This document shows positions 8,071 through 16,003 of a stretch of 21,672 bases of DNA, one piece after another. Under the pieces are notes generated by a model. It did not search any database. It saw only the letters and a program-made list of their open reading frames with translations, and was not told where the DNA came from. Both the position numbers and the translations under genes were made by a program. The stretch comes from JBBDMW01 sp040878005 (GTDB lineage: Bacteria > Chloroflexota > Dehalococcoidia > Lucifugimonadales > Lucifugimonadaceae). The stretch spans positions 1 to 21,672 of the forward strand of contig JBBDMW010000035.1 of assembly GCA_040878005.1 (NCBI GenBank), written 5' to 3'. The first letter of the stretch is position 1, and each line of letters begins with the position of its first letter.

Positions 8071-8105
8071 CCCGGCGCTCTACCACCCAGTGATGGAGCG
8101 CCGGG
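8071..8105 (+). terminator. Inverted repeat, possible transcription terminator hairpin
   Basis: Ten-base perfect arms CCCGGCGCTC (8071-8080) and GAGCGCCGGG (8096-8105) with a 15-base loop, 13 bases after the FKBP stop. No T-run follows, so a Rho-independent terminator is not proven. Confidence 0.45.
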
Positions 8106-8142
8106 TGCGTGCCACGAGCTATAGGCGTGGCTTCGCTCCAAG

Positions 8143-8178
8143 GACCCACCCGATAGAAGTACTTCTATCGGGTGGGTC
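8143..8178. repeat. 36-bp perfect palindrome
   Basis: GACCCACCCGATAGAAGT at 8143-8160 is followed directly by its exact reverse complement at 8161-8178. There is no spacer, so RNA would close on a GTAC centre. No T-run follows. It could be a second terminator hairpin, a protein-binding palindrome or a REP-like element. The rest of the 8059-8399 gap holds the hairpin at 8071-8105 and a weak promoter candidate near 8279-8305; I see no gene there. Confidence 0.85.
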
Positions 8179-8278
8179 AGGGCGGCTGCGCTGATCCTTC
8201 AGGTGGTAGATCATCCATCAAAATGATGATGTACAGCAGCATCTCGCGTGCAAGGCTGATGACTGTAAGAATCGTCAT

Positions 8279-8305
8279 TTGTCCCTGTCCGGCGCTGCCT
8301 ATACA
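8279..8305 (+). promoter_or_regulatory. Weak promoter candidate upstream of the glycosyltransferase
   Basis: TTGTCC (8279-8284) and TATACA (8300-8305) are separated by 15 bases, shorter than ideal. They lie about 95 bases before the TTG start. Confidence 0.25.
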
Positions 8306-8399
8306 GGAGTTGTGCCCGTGTGTGCCGGACGGGACTCTGCGGACTCAAGGGCTGGCGACGCCTGCTGACCTGGTGTTGCCGGCGCCGAGGGATTAAAAA

Positions 8400-9509
8400 T
8401 TGAAGATCGCAATCATTTCCCCGCTGGAAATGCGGGTTCCTCCTGTTGCTTACGGTGGCACCGAGTTGGTGGTCAGCCTGCTGACAGAGGAGCTGGTCCG
8501 CCGCAAGCATGACGTGACACTTTTTGCCAGCGGTGACTCTGTGACTTCTGCCCATCTGGCGCCGGGGAGCGAGACGTTCCTGCGAGGGAGCAGCCGCAAT
8601 AAGGAAGTGCTTTCGCTGCTGAATGCTGTCACGTGTCTAGAGCAGGCGGGGACGTTTGACATTGTGCACAACCACACGGCGCTGGAAGGCATGGCCATGG
8701 CCGGTCTTGTGAAGACGCCGGTACTGACGACCCTGCACGGTCATTTCGCCGGCGACTGGCAGTTGATATATGACCGTTACAGCGGCTGGTACAACACAAT
8801 CAGCCAATCAGCCAAGATGCTGCTGCCTCCAAAGGAGCGGTTCGCCGGCGTCATATACAACGGCATAGACTGCTCGACCTACCCATACAATCCCGGGCCG
8901 CGTGAGGACTTCATGCTGTACCTGAGCAGGATCAGCCATGAGAAGGGCGCGCACCTGGCGGTTGAAGTGGCCCGGCGGCTTGGCCGCAGGCTGGTGATTG
9001 CCGGCAACGTCGACTCTGTCGACGTTGAGTACTTCGAGACGAAGGTCCGCCCGCATGTTGATGGCGAACTGATCCAGTACGTCGGCGAGGCGGATTACAC
9101 GTGCAAGCGCGACCTGCTGTCCCGTGCGTCCTGCCTGATTGCACCCATCACATGGAACGAGCCGTTTGGCCTGTTCATGGTGGAGGCCATGGCGTGTGGA
9201 ACGCCGGTGGTGGTGTCCCGGCGTGGGTCTGCACCCGAAGTGGTGGAGCACGGCGTGACCGGGTACGTGGTGGACAGCCTGGACGAGATGGTGGAGGCGA
9301 TGGGCAAGGTCCACACGATCAGCCCGGAGGCATGCAGGGAGAGAGCCGAGCGAGAGTTTAGCGTGGAGCGGATGACGGGCGGCTACCTGGCGGCATACGA
9401 GCGAATAGCCGGGGAAGCGCACTCAAAGCCGCGACGGCTGCGCCGGTTCTCCGCGGTAGGCAAGGCCCTGGCTCATCGCAGCCGGGATGGAGCGCGTGTC
9501 CCGTCATAG
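8400..9509 (+). CDS. Glycosyltransferase family 4 (GT-B fold)
   Basis: A 369-residue retaining glycosyltransferase of the GT4 type. The N-terminal nucleotide-fold half begins MKIAIISPLEMRVPPVAYGG, with the glycine loop YGGTE at 18-22 and HDVTLFASGD. The C-terminal half holds the donor-sugar site: LSRISHEKGAHLAVEVAR, then NEPFGLFMVEAMACGTPVV with the EX7E pair E254 and E262. The start is TTG 8400, with GAGGG at 8387-8391 eight bases upstream. The glucosidase gene begins 42 bases after its stop, so the two probably form an operon. The acceptor is not known; storage or compatible-solute glycan synthesis is possible from the neighbour. Confidence 0.92.
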   Translation: MKIAIISPLEMRVPPVAYGGTELVVSLLTEELVRRKHDVTLFASGDSVTSAHLAPGSETFLRGSSRNKEVLSLLNAVTCLEQAGTFDIVHNHTALEGMAMAGLVKTPVLTTLHGHFAGDWQLIYDRYSGWYNTISQSAKMLLPPKERFAGVIYNGIDCSTYPYNPGPREDFMLYLSRISHEKGAHLAVEVARRLGRRLVIAGNVDSVDVEYFETKVRPHVDGELIQYVGEADYTCKRDLLSRASCLIAPITWNEPFGLFMVEAMACGTPVVVSRRGSAPEVVEHGVTGYVVDSLDEMVEAMGKVHTISPEACRERAEREFSVERMTGGYLAAYERIAGEAHSKPRRLRRFSAVGKALAHRSRDGARVPS

Positions 9510-9551
9510 TGACACCGGCTGCCCCGCAATCCATGTCCTGGGAGTCATTTT

Positions 9552-11597
9552 TTGGCAGGTTCGCTGGTCTCCGACCATATCGTCACGATCTCAGGCTCGA
9601 TTTTTGCTGTCTCCAGCGTCACCGGTGACATACACCCCGGCACGCTGGAGGGCTTTTATGCCAGCGACACGCGGTTTCTCTCTGCATTCCAGGTGACCGT
9701 GAATGGCCGGTCCCTGTCGCTTCTTGGCTCATCCGGCCTGGACCACAGCCTCGCCAGCTTTTACCTCTCGACAGAGAGTGAGCAGACCGCGTTCCCGAAG
9801 AACCTGAGCGTCGTGCGGGACCGTTCCGTTACGGACGGCCTGCACGAGGACATCAGCGTCTTCAACCACTCTCCCCAGGAGAGCGACATCCTAATCAGGA
9901 TTGCCTTTGATGCGGACTTCGCAGACCTTTTCGAGGTGCGGCGCGGCTCCATCAAGAAGGTAGGCGAGATGACCGCCGAGACCGTAGGGCCTACAGAGTT
10001 GCGCGTGACGTACCGGCGTGAGTCCTACGAACGTGAGACGCGGATTCACTTCTCCAAACCGCCTGTAATCGCAGGCTGCATAGCAGAGTTCGCTTTCACC
10101 CTGGAGCCGCGTACGTCATGGAAGGTCTGCGTTTCCGTCCTCCCCGTGGTTGACGAAGTGCCGGAGCTGATGGAGTGCATCGCAAGCCGAATCGGCAGCC
10201 CGTTTGTCGCGCGGCCGCCGAGGCCGGAAATGTCGTTGAACGAGTTGATCCATCGTTTCGGCACACGGCCACTGGCCAGCGCCCCCACCATTGAGACAGC
10301 GCACGCCGATCTGTTGCAGTCCTACAACCAGGCCGTCACCGACCTGCATTCGCTGACGGTAGAGGTAGAACCTGACCAGCACGTTCTCGCTGCGGGGCTG
10401 CCGTGGTTCATGGCCGTCTTTGGCCGAGACTCCATGATCAGTGCGCTGCAAACGAAGATCCTGGGCCAGGAGCTGATGACCGGCACGCTGCGGACGCTGG
10501 CCGGCTACCAGGCGACGCAGGTTGACGAGTTTCGTGAAGCTCAACCCGGCAAGATTCCACACGAGGTAAGGCAAGGGGAGCTTTCAATTTTCCGGGACGT
10601 GCCACATTCCCGGTACTACGGCAGCGTGGACGCCACGCCACTTTTCCTGGTGCTCCTGGCGGAGACGTACCGGTGGACGGGGGACATTAATCTCCTGCAT
10701 GAATTCCTGCCCGCAGCAGAGTCAGCGCTGCGCTGGATAGACGAGCACGGGGACATCGACAAGGATGGGTTCGTTGAGTACAGGACCGACAGCCCGCACG
10801 GCCTGAGGAACCAGTGCTGGAAGGACTCGGAAGACTCCATGGCGTTCGCAGACGGCCGGTTGGCTGAGGGGCCGCTGGCCGTTGCCGAGGTGCAGGCATA
10901 TGTCTACCGGGCAAAGCTGGACATGGCTGAAATTTACGGCGCCCTGGGCATGCACGACCGCTCTGACGAGCTTGACGACCAGGCGGCGGCGCTGAAACGG
11001 CGGTTTGACGATCACTTCTGGATGCCAGAGGAGGGGTACTACGCCCTGGCCCTGGATGGGCAGAAACGCCAGGTCAACTCAATTGCGTCAAACATAGGAC
11101 ACTGCCTCTGGAGCGGGATACTGTACCCGGACCGGGCGGTGATGGTTGCGCAGCGCCTCATGGCGCCGGACATGTTCAGCGGATGGGGCGTGAGGACGCT
11201 TTCGACCGACATGGCGCATTACAACCCTGTCTCGTACCACAACGGCAGCATCTGGCCGCATGATAATTCGTTTATTGCTGCCGGCCTGGCCAAGTACAAA
11301 CTGTTCTCGCAGGCGGAAAGCCTGATAGCCGCTCTGGTAGAGGCTGCGGCGTCTTTTCCCGGGAACCACATGCCGGAACTGTTCGCAGGCTACCCGCGCC
11401 GCAGCCTATCGTTTCCTGTGCCTTACCCGTATGCGAACTCACCGCAGGCCTGGGCGTCCGGAGCGTTGATCTACTGCATCGAGGTGCTGCTCCGCCTCAG
11501 GCCGAACGGGAGCGACTTGCACGCCGATACCCCCCGGATCGCCCGTCCGCTGGCGATACAGGGCGTGAGATACCGCGGAACCCGCTGGAACTTCTAA
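9552..11597 (+). CDS. Glycogen debranching-type amylo-alpha-1,6-glucosidase
   Basis: A 681-residue cytosolic enzyme. Residues 1 to about 200 are a beta-rich domain like the glycogen-debranching N-terminal domain (SDHIVTISGSIFAVS, FYASDTRFLSAF). From about 250 comes an (alpha/alpha)6 glycoside hydrolase barrel: GLPWFMAVFGRDSMISALQ, GEL...RYYGSVDATPLFLVLLAE, NQCWKDSEDSM (residues 420-430) with likely acid D425, and YHNGSIWPHDNSFIAAGL. E609 in MPELFAGYPR may be the second catalytic carboxylate. Such proteins hydrolyse alpha-glucosidic branch linkages, but some act on small glycosides. TTG 9552 is preceded by GGGAG at 9540-9544, seven bases upstream. It probably works with the upstream GT4 enzyme. 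Confidence 0.9.
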   Translation: MAGSLVSDHIVTISGSIFAVSSVTGDIHPGTLEGFYASDTRFLSAFQVTVNGRSLSLLGSSGLDHSLASFYLSTESEQTAFPKNLSVVRDRSVTDGLHEDISVFNHSPQESDILIRIAFDADFADLFEVRRGSIKKVGEMTAETVGPTELRVTYRRESYERETRIHFSKPPVIAGCIAEFAFTLEPRTSWKVCVSVLPVVDEVPELMECIASRIGSPFVARPPRPEMSLNELIHRFGTRPLASAPTIETAHADLLQSYNQAVTDLHSLTVEVEPDQHVLAAGLPWFMAVFGRDSMISALQTKILGQELMTGTLRTLAGYQATQVDEFREAQPGKIPHEVRQGELSIFRDVPHSRYYGSVDATPLFLVLLAETYRWTGDINLLHEFLPAAESALRWIDEHGDIDKDGFVEYRTDSPHGLRNQCWKDSEDSMAFADGRLAEGPLAVAEVQAYVYRAKLDMAEIYGALGMHDRSDELDDQAAALKRRFDDHFWMPEEGYYALALDGQKRQVNSIASNIGHCLWSGILYPDRAVMVAQRLMAPDMFSGWGVRTLSTDMAHYNPVSYHNGSIWPHDNSFIAAGLAKYKLFSQAESLIAALVEAAASFPGNHMPELFAGYPRRSLSFPVPYPYANSPQAWASGALIYCIEVLLRLRPNGSDLHADTPRIARPLAIQGVRYRGTRWNF

Positions 11598-11635
11598 CTC
11601 AAACCTGCTCATGGCCGGTGTTCCCGCCCGGTATG

Positions 11636-11641
11636 TAGAAT
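11636..11641 (+). promoter_or_regulatory. Candidate -10 element TAGAAT
   Basis: TAGAAT followed by C, 39 bases before the MgtC-like ATG, in an 83-base gap after the glucosidase. No clear -35 is visible. Confidence 0.4.
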
Positions 11642-11680
11642 CAAATGTTTCGGTGATTTTCCCCGGGGAGGGTTGGGCTT

Positions 11681-12124
11681 ATGGGTTCAGAGATATTCCA
11701 ATTCTCACTGCACGATGAGCTGACCATGCTGGTGCGTCTGCTGGTGGCGGTACTGGCGGGAAGCATAATTGGGTTTGAGCGGCGCAGAAGCTCACGTCCG
11801 GCAGGAATCCGCACGGTGGGCCTGGTGGCTGGAGGCTCTGCTATCTTCACGCTGGTGTCGATTTTTGGATTCCAGGGGCTGGGAGATATGCGCGATCCGG
11901 CCAGGGTGGCGGCACAAATTGTCACAGGCGTCGGCTTCATCGGCGCTGGCGTCATGATCCGGGGCGACGGTGGCACGGTCCGTGGCCTTACGACCGCCGG
12001 CAGCATCTGGATCGCGGCTGCGCTGGGAATGGCGGCGGGCGCAGGCATGTACGTGATAGCCGTGGCGGGGTCGATCCTGACGGTTGTGGTGCTGCACTTC
12101 TTCCCCCGCAAGGCTGGTGAGTAG
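11681..12124 (+). CDS. MgtC/SapB family membrane protein
   Basis: A 147-residue inner-membrane protein with about four hydrophobic segments. It shows the MgtC/SapB signature GFERRRSSRPAGIRTVGLVA (residues 31-50) and QIVTGVGFIGAGVMIR followed by VRGLTTAGSIWIAAALGMAAG (to 120). It stops just after the last membrane segment, so it lacks the C-terminal soluble domain of Salmonella MgtC. MgtC proteins are linked to magnesium limitation and control of the membrane ATP synthase; the role here is not known. The start is supported by GGGGAGGG at 11665-11672, eight bases before ATG. Confidence 0.92.
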   Translation: MGSEIFQFSLHDELTMLVRLLVAVLAGSIIGFERRRSSRPAGIRTVGLVAGGSAIFTLVSIFGFQGLGDMRDPARVAAQIVTGVGFIGAGVMIRGDGGTVRGLTTAGSIWIAAALGMAAGAGMYVIAVAGSILTVVVLHFFPRKAGE

Positions 12125-12168
12125 CGGCGTGCCTGGGCCAGACTGGCAGCCGATGTCCCTGTGGCGTA

Positions 12169-12174
12169 TACAAT
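12169..12174 (+). promoter_or_regulatory. Candidate -10 element TACAAT
   Basis: TATACAATC, 129 bases before the ManD-like ATG, fits the same T-A-x-A-A-T-C pattern as the elements at 6435, 11636 and 15951. No -35 is clear. Confidence 0.35.
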
Positions 12175-12234
12175 CGCCCGGCACATTGACACGTATCGGC
12201 TGAAAGCCGCGGGATTAGCACATGACGGGTCCAT

Positions 12235-12265
12235 GGCAGTGGCGGTTGCTGATGGCAACGCTGCC
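12235..12265 (+). other. Imperfect leader hairpin before the ManD-like gene
   Basis: GGCAG (12235-12239) pairs with CTGCC (12261-12265) and GTTGC (12245-12249) with GCAAC (12255-12259), separated by a 5x1 internal loop. It lies about 38 bases before the start and may be chance in GC-rich DNA. Confidence 0.3.
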
Positions 12266-12303
12266 GCCGCCGGCGCCGGAATGGTTTAGAACAAAGGCAG
12301 CAA

Positions 12304-13596
12304 ATGAGCAACGTCAAGATTCGTGACGTCCGAGTGATTCTTACCGAGCCGGACAACATCCGGCTGGTGATAGTGAAGATAGAGACCTCAGAGCCGGGCC
12401 TCTACGGCCTGGGGTGCGCCACGTTCACACAGCGGCCCACCGCAGTGAAGGCGGCCGCGGAGGACTACCTCCGGCCGTTCCTGATTGGGCGGAGCGTGGA
12501 CGACATAGAAGATATCTGGCAGTCATGCTATGTCAGCTCCTACTGGCGCAACAGCGGTGTGCTGAACAACGCCATCAGCGGCGTGGACCAGGCGCTGTGG
12601 GACATCAAGGGCAAGATGGCGAACATGCCTGTGTATGACCTGCTGGGCGGCAGGGCGCGGGAGGCAGCGGCTGTTTATGTGCACGCCAGCGGCAGTGAGC
12701 CGGCCGAAGTGGAGGACAGGGCGCGGGCGTTCATGGAGCAGGGCTTCCATCACATCCGCATACAGGTATCGACTCCCGGTTACGCCACGTACGGCAACAG
12801 GGGCGTCCAAAACGCACAGCCCGCGGGACCCGCGCCGCAGGATGGACCGAGGGCGGTCACGTCATGGGTGCGTGAGATGGAAGAGGGGAAGCTTTACGCC
12901 CACCCAGGCGGAATATTTGAGTCCAAGCCTTACATGCGGTCAGCCCTGAAGCTGTTCGAACACATGCGTTCAACAGTGGGTTGGAACGTTGAGCTGCTGC
13001 ACGATGTGCACGAGCGAGTACATCCTATCGAGGGCGTGTGGCTGGCGAAGGAAGTGGAGCAGTTCAGGCTCTTTTTCCTGGAGGACCTGTTCGCGCCCGA
13101 GGACCAGGAGTACTTCCGGATGGTGCGGCAGCAGTGCACCACGCCCATAGCCATGGGAGAGCTCTGGAACAACCCACATGAAGTGACGACCATGATCAAG
13201 GACAGGCTGATCGACTTCATACGGATACACGTCTCGCAGATGGGCGGCATCACCCCGTGCCGCAAGATCGCGGCCATGGGCGAACTGTTCAACGTTCGCA
13301 CCGCGTGGCACGGCCCCGGCGACACATCACCGGTGGGTCACGCAGCAAACCTGATGCTGGACCTGAACACCACCAACTTTGGCATCCAGGAGTACGCGAT
13401 TTTCGGTGAGCGCACGAAGGAGGTGTTCTCAGGGTATCCAGAAGTGCGCGATGGGCACATGTGGCCCACCGGCAGGCCTGGGCTGGGCATAGACATTGAC
13501 GAAGACCTTGCCGCCAAGTATCCGTTCAAGGAGCGAGAGTTTGGAGGCGCATGGGACACGGTGCGGCGCGCCGACGGCACCGTAGTAAGGCCGTAA
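12304..13596 (+). CDS. Enolase-superfamily D-mannonate dehydratase/RspA-like protein
   Basis: A 430-residue enolase-superfamily enzyme of the ManD/RspA branch, which includes D-mannonate and D-gluconate dehydratases and many proteins of unknown substrate. The lid domain has LNNAISGVDQALWDIKGKMA. Barrel residues include R152 (HIRIQVS), the YG loop near 162, D234 and H236 (LLHDVHERVHP), E260 (FFLEDLF), E286 (AMGELWN) and H336 in TAWHGPGDTSPVGHAAN. These agree with the metal and proton-transfer residues known from the family. It is only distantly similar to the other enolase-superfamily protein at 5169-6383. A hairpin after its stop separates it from the convergent kinase gene. Confidence 0.9.
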   Translation: MSNVKIRDVRVILTEPDNIRLVIVKIETSEPGLYGLGCATFTQRPTAVKAAAEDYLRPFLIGRSVDDIEDIWQSCYVSSYWRNSGVLNNAISGVDQALWDIKGKMANMPVYDLLGGRAREAAAVYVHASGSEPAEVEDRARAFMEQGFHHIRIQVSTPGYATYGNRGVQNAQPAGPAPQDGPRAVTSWVREMEEGKLYAHPGGIFESKPYMRSALKLFEHMRSTVGWNVELLHDVHERVHPIEGVWLAKEVEQFRLFFLEDLFAPEDQEYFRMVRQQCTTPIAMGELWNNPHEVTTMIKDRLIDFIRIHVSQMGGITPCRKIAAMGELFNVRTAWHGPGDTSPVGHAANLMLDLNTTNFGIQEYAIFGERTKEVFSGYPEVRDGHMWPTGRPGLGIDIDEDLAAKYPFKEREFGGAWDTVRRADGTVVRP

Positions 13597-13615
13597 CCAA
13601 GCGTTTAAACCCTGC

Positions 13616-13656
13616 GGGAAGGCGGGTACGGCCTATGCGGGCCTGCCCGCCTTCCC
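13616..13656. terminator. Hairpin between convergent genes, possible bidirectional terminator
   Basis: Eleven-base perfect arms GGGAAGGCGGG (13616-13626) and CCCGCCTTCCC (13646-13656) with a 19-base loop. It sits between the stop of the ManD-like gene and the stop of the histidine kinase. There is no T-run on either side. Confidence 0.5.
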
Positions 13657-13745
13657 ACCGCCCTGGGGAGCGCTGGTTATCCCGTTTTGAACCTCAGGAA
13701 GGGATTGGTGCCCCGTGGTTCGGCGCCCTCAACGTTGGCAGCGTT

Positions 13746-15602
13746 TCAACCTTTGTCATGTTTGGCAGTCGGCAGCCATAACGAGACGGTGGTGCCAGCG
13801 CCCTGCTCGCTGTCGACGCAGATCTCGCCGCCATGCGCGTCCACGATGCCCTTGACGATCTGAAGGCCAAGCCCGGTGCCGGGCTGAGCCTTTGTCATCT
13901 CGTTGTCTGCCCTGAAGAAAGCGCTGAACACTTTTGGCAGGTCTTCCTTTGATATGCCTATGCCGTGGTCCCGGACCTCTATGTGCAGCCTGTCGTCATC
14001 AAGCCAGCCATTCAGCTCCACAGTTGAGCCGTCAGGGGAGTACTTTGATGAATTGCTCACCAGGTTGGAAATGACCTGCACCAGCCTGTCCCTGTCAGCC
14101 ACGATGCTGATTGCAGCGCAGGGCGTCTCAAGCTTTAGCGCCTGGTGTTTCCCTTCCAGGAACGGTGCGAGGCTGGACTCGATCTCGTTGAACACTTCCT
14201 GGAGGTCAAACTGAGAAGGCTCTAGCTTCAGGCTTCCTGAATCTATGCGGGACACGTCCAGGAGGTCATCGACCAGGTTCTTGAGCCGTTCTCCATTTCG
14301 TCGCACGATCTTCAACTGATCAATCTCACGTACGCTCAGGTTCCCGGCGCGGTTGCGCAGTACGAGGTCGTTGAAGGCGATCATGCTTGTGAGCGGCGTT
14401 TTCAACTCGTGGGACATTGTGGAGAGGAAGTGATTTTTCGCCTCGCTCACCCGTTGCAGTTCCCGCTTTTCTATGTCGGCCCGGACCCTCATCTCGTGCT
14501 CATGGGCCAGTTGCAGGGCGCCGGCGTGCCGCAGGGAGTTGGAGATTGCGCCGGTGATGTGGGCGGCGATGCGCGTCAGGAGGTCCATGTCTTGCGTGGA
14601 GAACGCGTTTGCGACGGACGAGCGGGCGATAAGTATCGCCACGACTTCGTCGCCAGAGACCACGGGCACGGCCATGAGCGAGCGTATTTCGCCTGCTGAT
14701 GCCCGTAACTCGGGATCCAGGCGGTTCATCAGCAGGGTGCTCGTTACCTCATCGAATATCTGGGGCTGCTTCTTATCGAGCAGGAGCATGTCAGCTGGAG
14801 GCGGAATGGGGATTACTGCCCCAGGCCCCCACCCGGGAAGATGAGGCCCGGATACGTGAGCCACTTCGAATGTCCTGGCTTTTACATCAGTCATCGCCAG
14901 GACCAGGCGCTCGAACGGGATCAGTTTCCGGGTCATATCGACGAACCGGTGAAACACCGTGCCGGTATCAAGGGTCGATCCGACCAACCGACCGATTTCC
15001 GCTACCGCCTCCGTCTCCGCCCGCAGCCGTTCAGCGCGTTTCATTTCCCTGACAAGTCGGGCGGAAATGTGCGCCGTTATGAGCGCCGTCATGCCTATGA
15101 ATATGATCCTGACCGGCAGTTGCTGCACTTCACGGCTGGCTGGGTCGTAGTAGTGGAGGGTCACCCAGGCCAGCCAGCCGAGCCAGAACAATACGTACGC
15201 AATGCCGAACGACCAGGTCAGGCGGACGACGCCCGCGATCAGGATGGGCAGGAGAGCGAGGTCAAGGTCAGTGGACTGCGTGTCTCCGGCGGCCAAGCCT
15301 GCCGCCCACCACCACGTTGTGGCCAGCGTGACGTTGTCAAGCACGAACCCCAGGAGGAACGCATACGCGACGCGTCTGCGAGCGATGAGTACCGCCAACA
15401 CCGCGTTGTACGCGAGCACAAATCCACCGGCCCCGTACACAACAGTGGCGGCGGTGGAGTCAGACAGGAACAGGTATGCGCCTACGGCGGTGGCAATGGC
15501 CACCAGGATGCGGCCCGCGACCCAACTCCACTCGACTGTGGCACTGGTGTGCCACCCTATGCGGGCCTGGGAGGTCAGAAAATTGGCAATGGCAACAAAC
15601 AT
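13746..15602 (-). CDS. Membrane sensor histidine kinase with GAF domain
   Basis: A 618-residue inner-membrane signalling kinase. About five to six hydrophobic segments fill residues 28-182, including the SWVAGRILVAIATAVGAYLF region and a WSFGIAYVLFWLGWLAWV segment. A GAF domain follows at about 200-355 (EIGRLVGSTLDTGTVF, then IRSLMAVPVVSGDEVVAIL), then a short coiled-coil-like linker. The HisKA box is FLSTMSHELKTPL with phosphoacceptor H398. The ATP-binding domain has an N box (ISNLVSNSSKYSPDG, about 511-525), DHGIGISKEDLPKVF, and GTGLGLQIVKGIVDAHGG. No response regulator is in the window, so it is an orphan kinase. The signal is unknown. ATG 15602 has no clear ribosome site. Confidence 0.93.
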   Translation of the reverse strand: MFVAIANFLTSQARIGWHTSATVEWSWVAGRILVAIATAVGAYLFLSDSTAATVVYGAGGFVLAYNAVLAVLIARRRVAYAFLLGFVLDNVTLATTWWWAAGLAAGDTQSTDLDLALLPILIAGVVRLTWSFGIAYVLFWLGWLAWVTLHYYDPASREVQQLPVRIIFIGMTALITAHISARLVREMKRAERLRAETEAVAEIGRLVGSTLDTGTVFHRFVDMTRKLIPFERLVLAMTDVKARTFEVAHVSGPHLPGWGPGAVIPIPPPADMLLLDKKQPQIFDEVTSTLLMNRLDPELRASAGEIRSLMAVPVVSGDEVVAILIARSSVANAFSTQDMDLLTRIAAHITGAISNSLRHAGALQLAHEHEMRVRADIEKRELQRVSEAKNHFLSTMSHELKTPLTSMIAFNDLVLRNRAGNLSVREIDQLKIVRRNGERLKNLVDDLLDVSRIDSGSLKLEPSQFDLQEVFNEIESSLAPFLEGKHQALKLETPCAAISIVADRDRLVQVISNLVSNSSKYSPDGSTVELNGWLDDDRLHIEVRDHGIGISKEDLPKVFSAFFRADNEMTKAQPGTGLGLQIVKGIVDAHGGEICVDSEQGAGTTVSLWLPTAKHDKG

Positions 15603-16003
15603 TTACGGGATTACCGACAGAAGACGAACTGATAACTCGTTATCGACGGAAATTGGTGTGCCACCAGAATGAGTGCTGGGGTTGCTCACCGGCCTCAATA
15701 ACACCTAATACAACCTGAATGAAACGGATTTACCAACGAATTGTGATTATGGGCAGTCAGCGTATATCCGTATTGGTGGCAACCCTCAACGCCACCCGTG
15801 CAAGCCGCCATGTTTCCAGGATCCTCCCAGGCTGATGCCCGGCGGAATCTCCAGATCGCGGTGTGTTCGCCGTTCTCCATCACATGGAGTCATCATGGCG
15901 TTGCGTCCACATCGGATGTGTAGGCCAGCGCACCTGCACGGGCGCGGGCGTAGAATCGCCGCACCCTTGTGCCGCCGTGCCGCTAAGTTCCAGGAAGCAG
16001 ACG
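15603..16003. other. Divergent intergenic region with operator-like repeat
   Basis: This 401-bp gap separates the kinase and MFS genes. It is visibly richer in A and T than its surroundings between about 15600 and 15780. GATAAC-TC-GTTATC at 15631-15644 is a perfect 6-2-6 inverted repeat 29 bases upstream of the kinase start and could bind a regulator. TAGAATC lies nearer the MFS start. I see no convincing gene in it. Confidence 0.5.
15951..15956 (+). promoter_or_regulatory. Candidate -10 element TAGAAT
   Basis: GCGTAGAATCGCC lies 47 bases upstream of the preferred TTG start of the first MFS gene and fits the recurrent TAGAATC pattern. Confidence 0.4.

Noticed and set aside
8143..8178. Standard Rho-independent terminator
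   Set aside because: No T-run follows the palindrome on either strand.
15603..16003. Kinase and MFS pair as a complete two-component efflux system
   Set aside because: No response regulator is encoded in the window; the link rests on divergence only.
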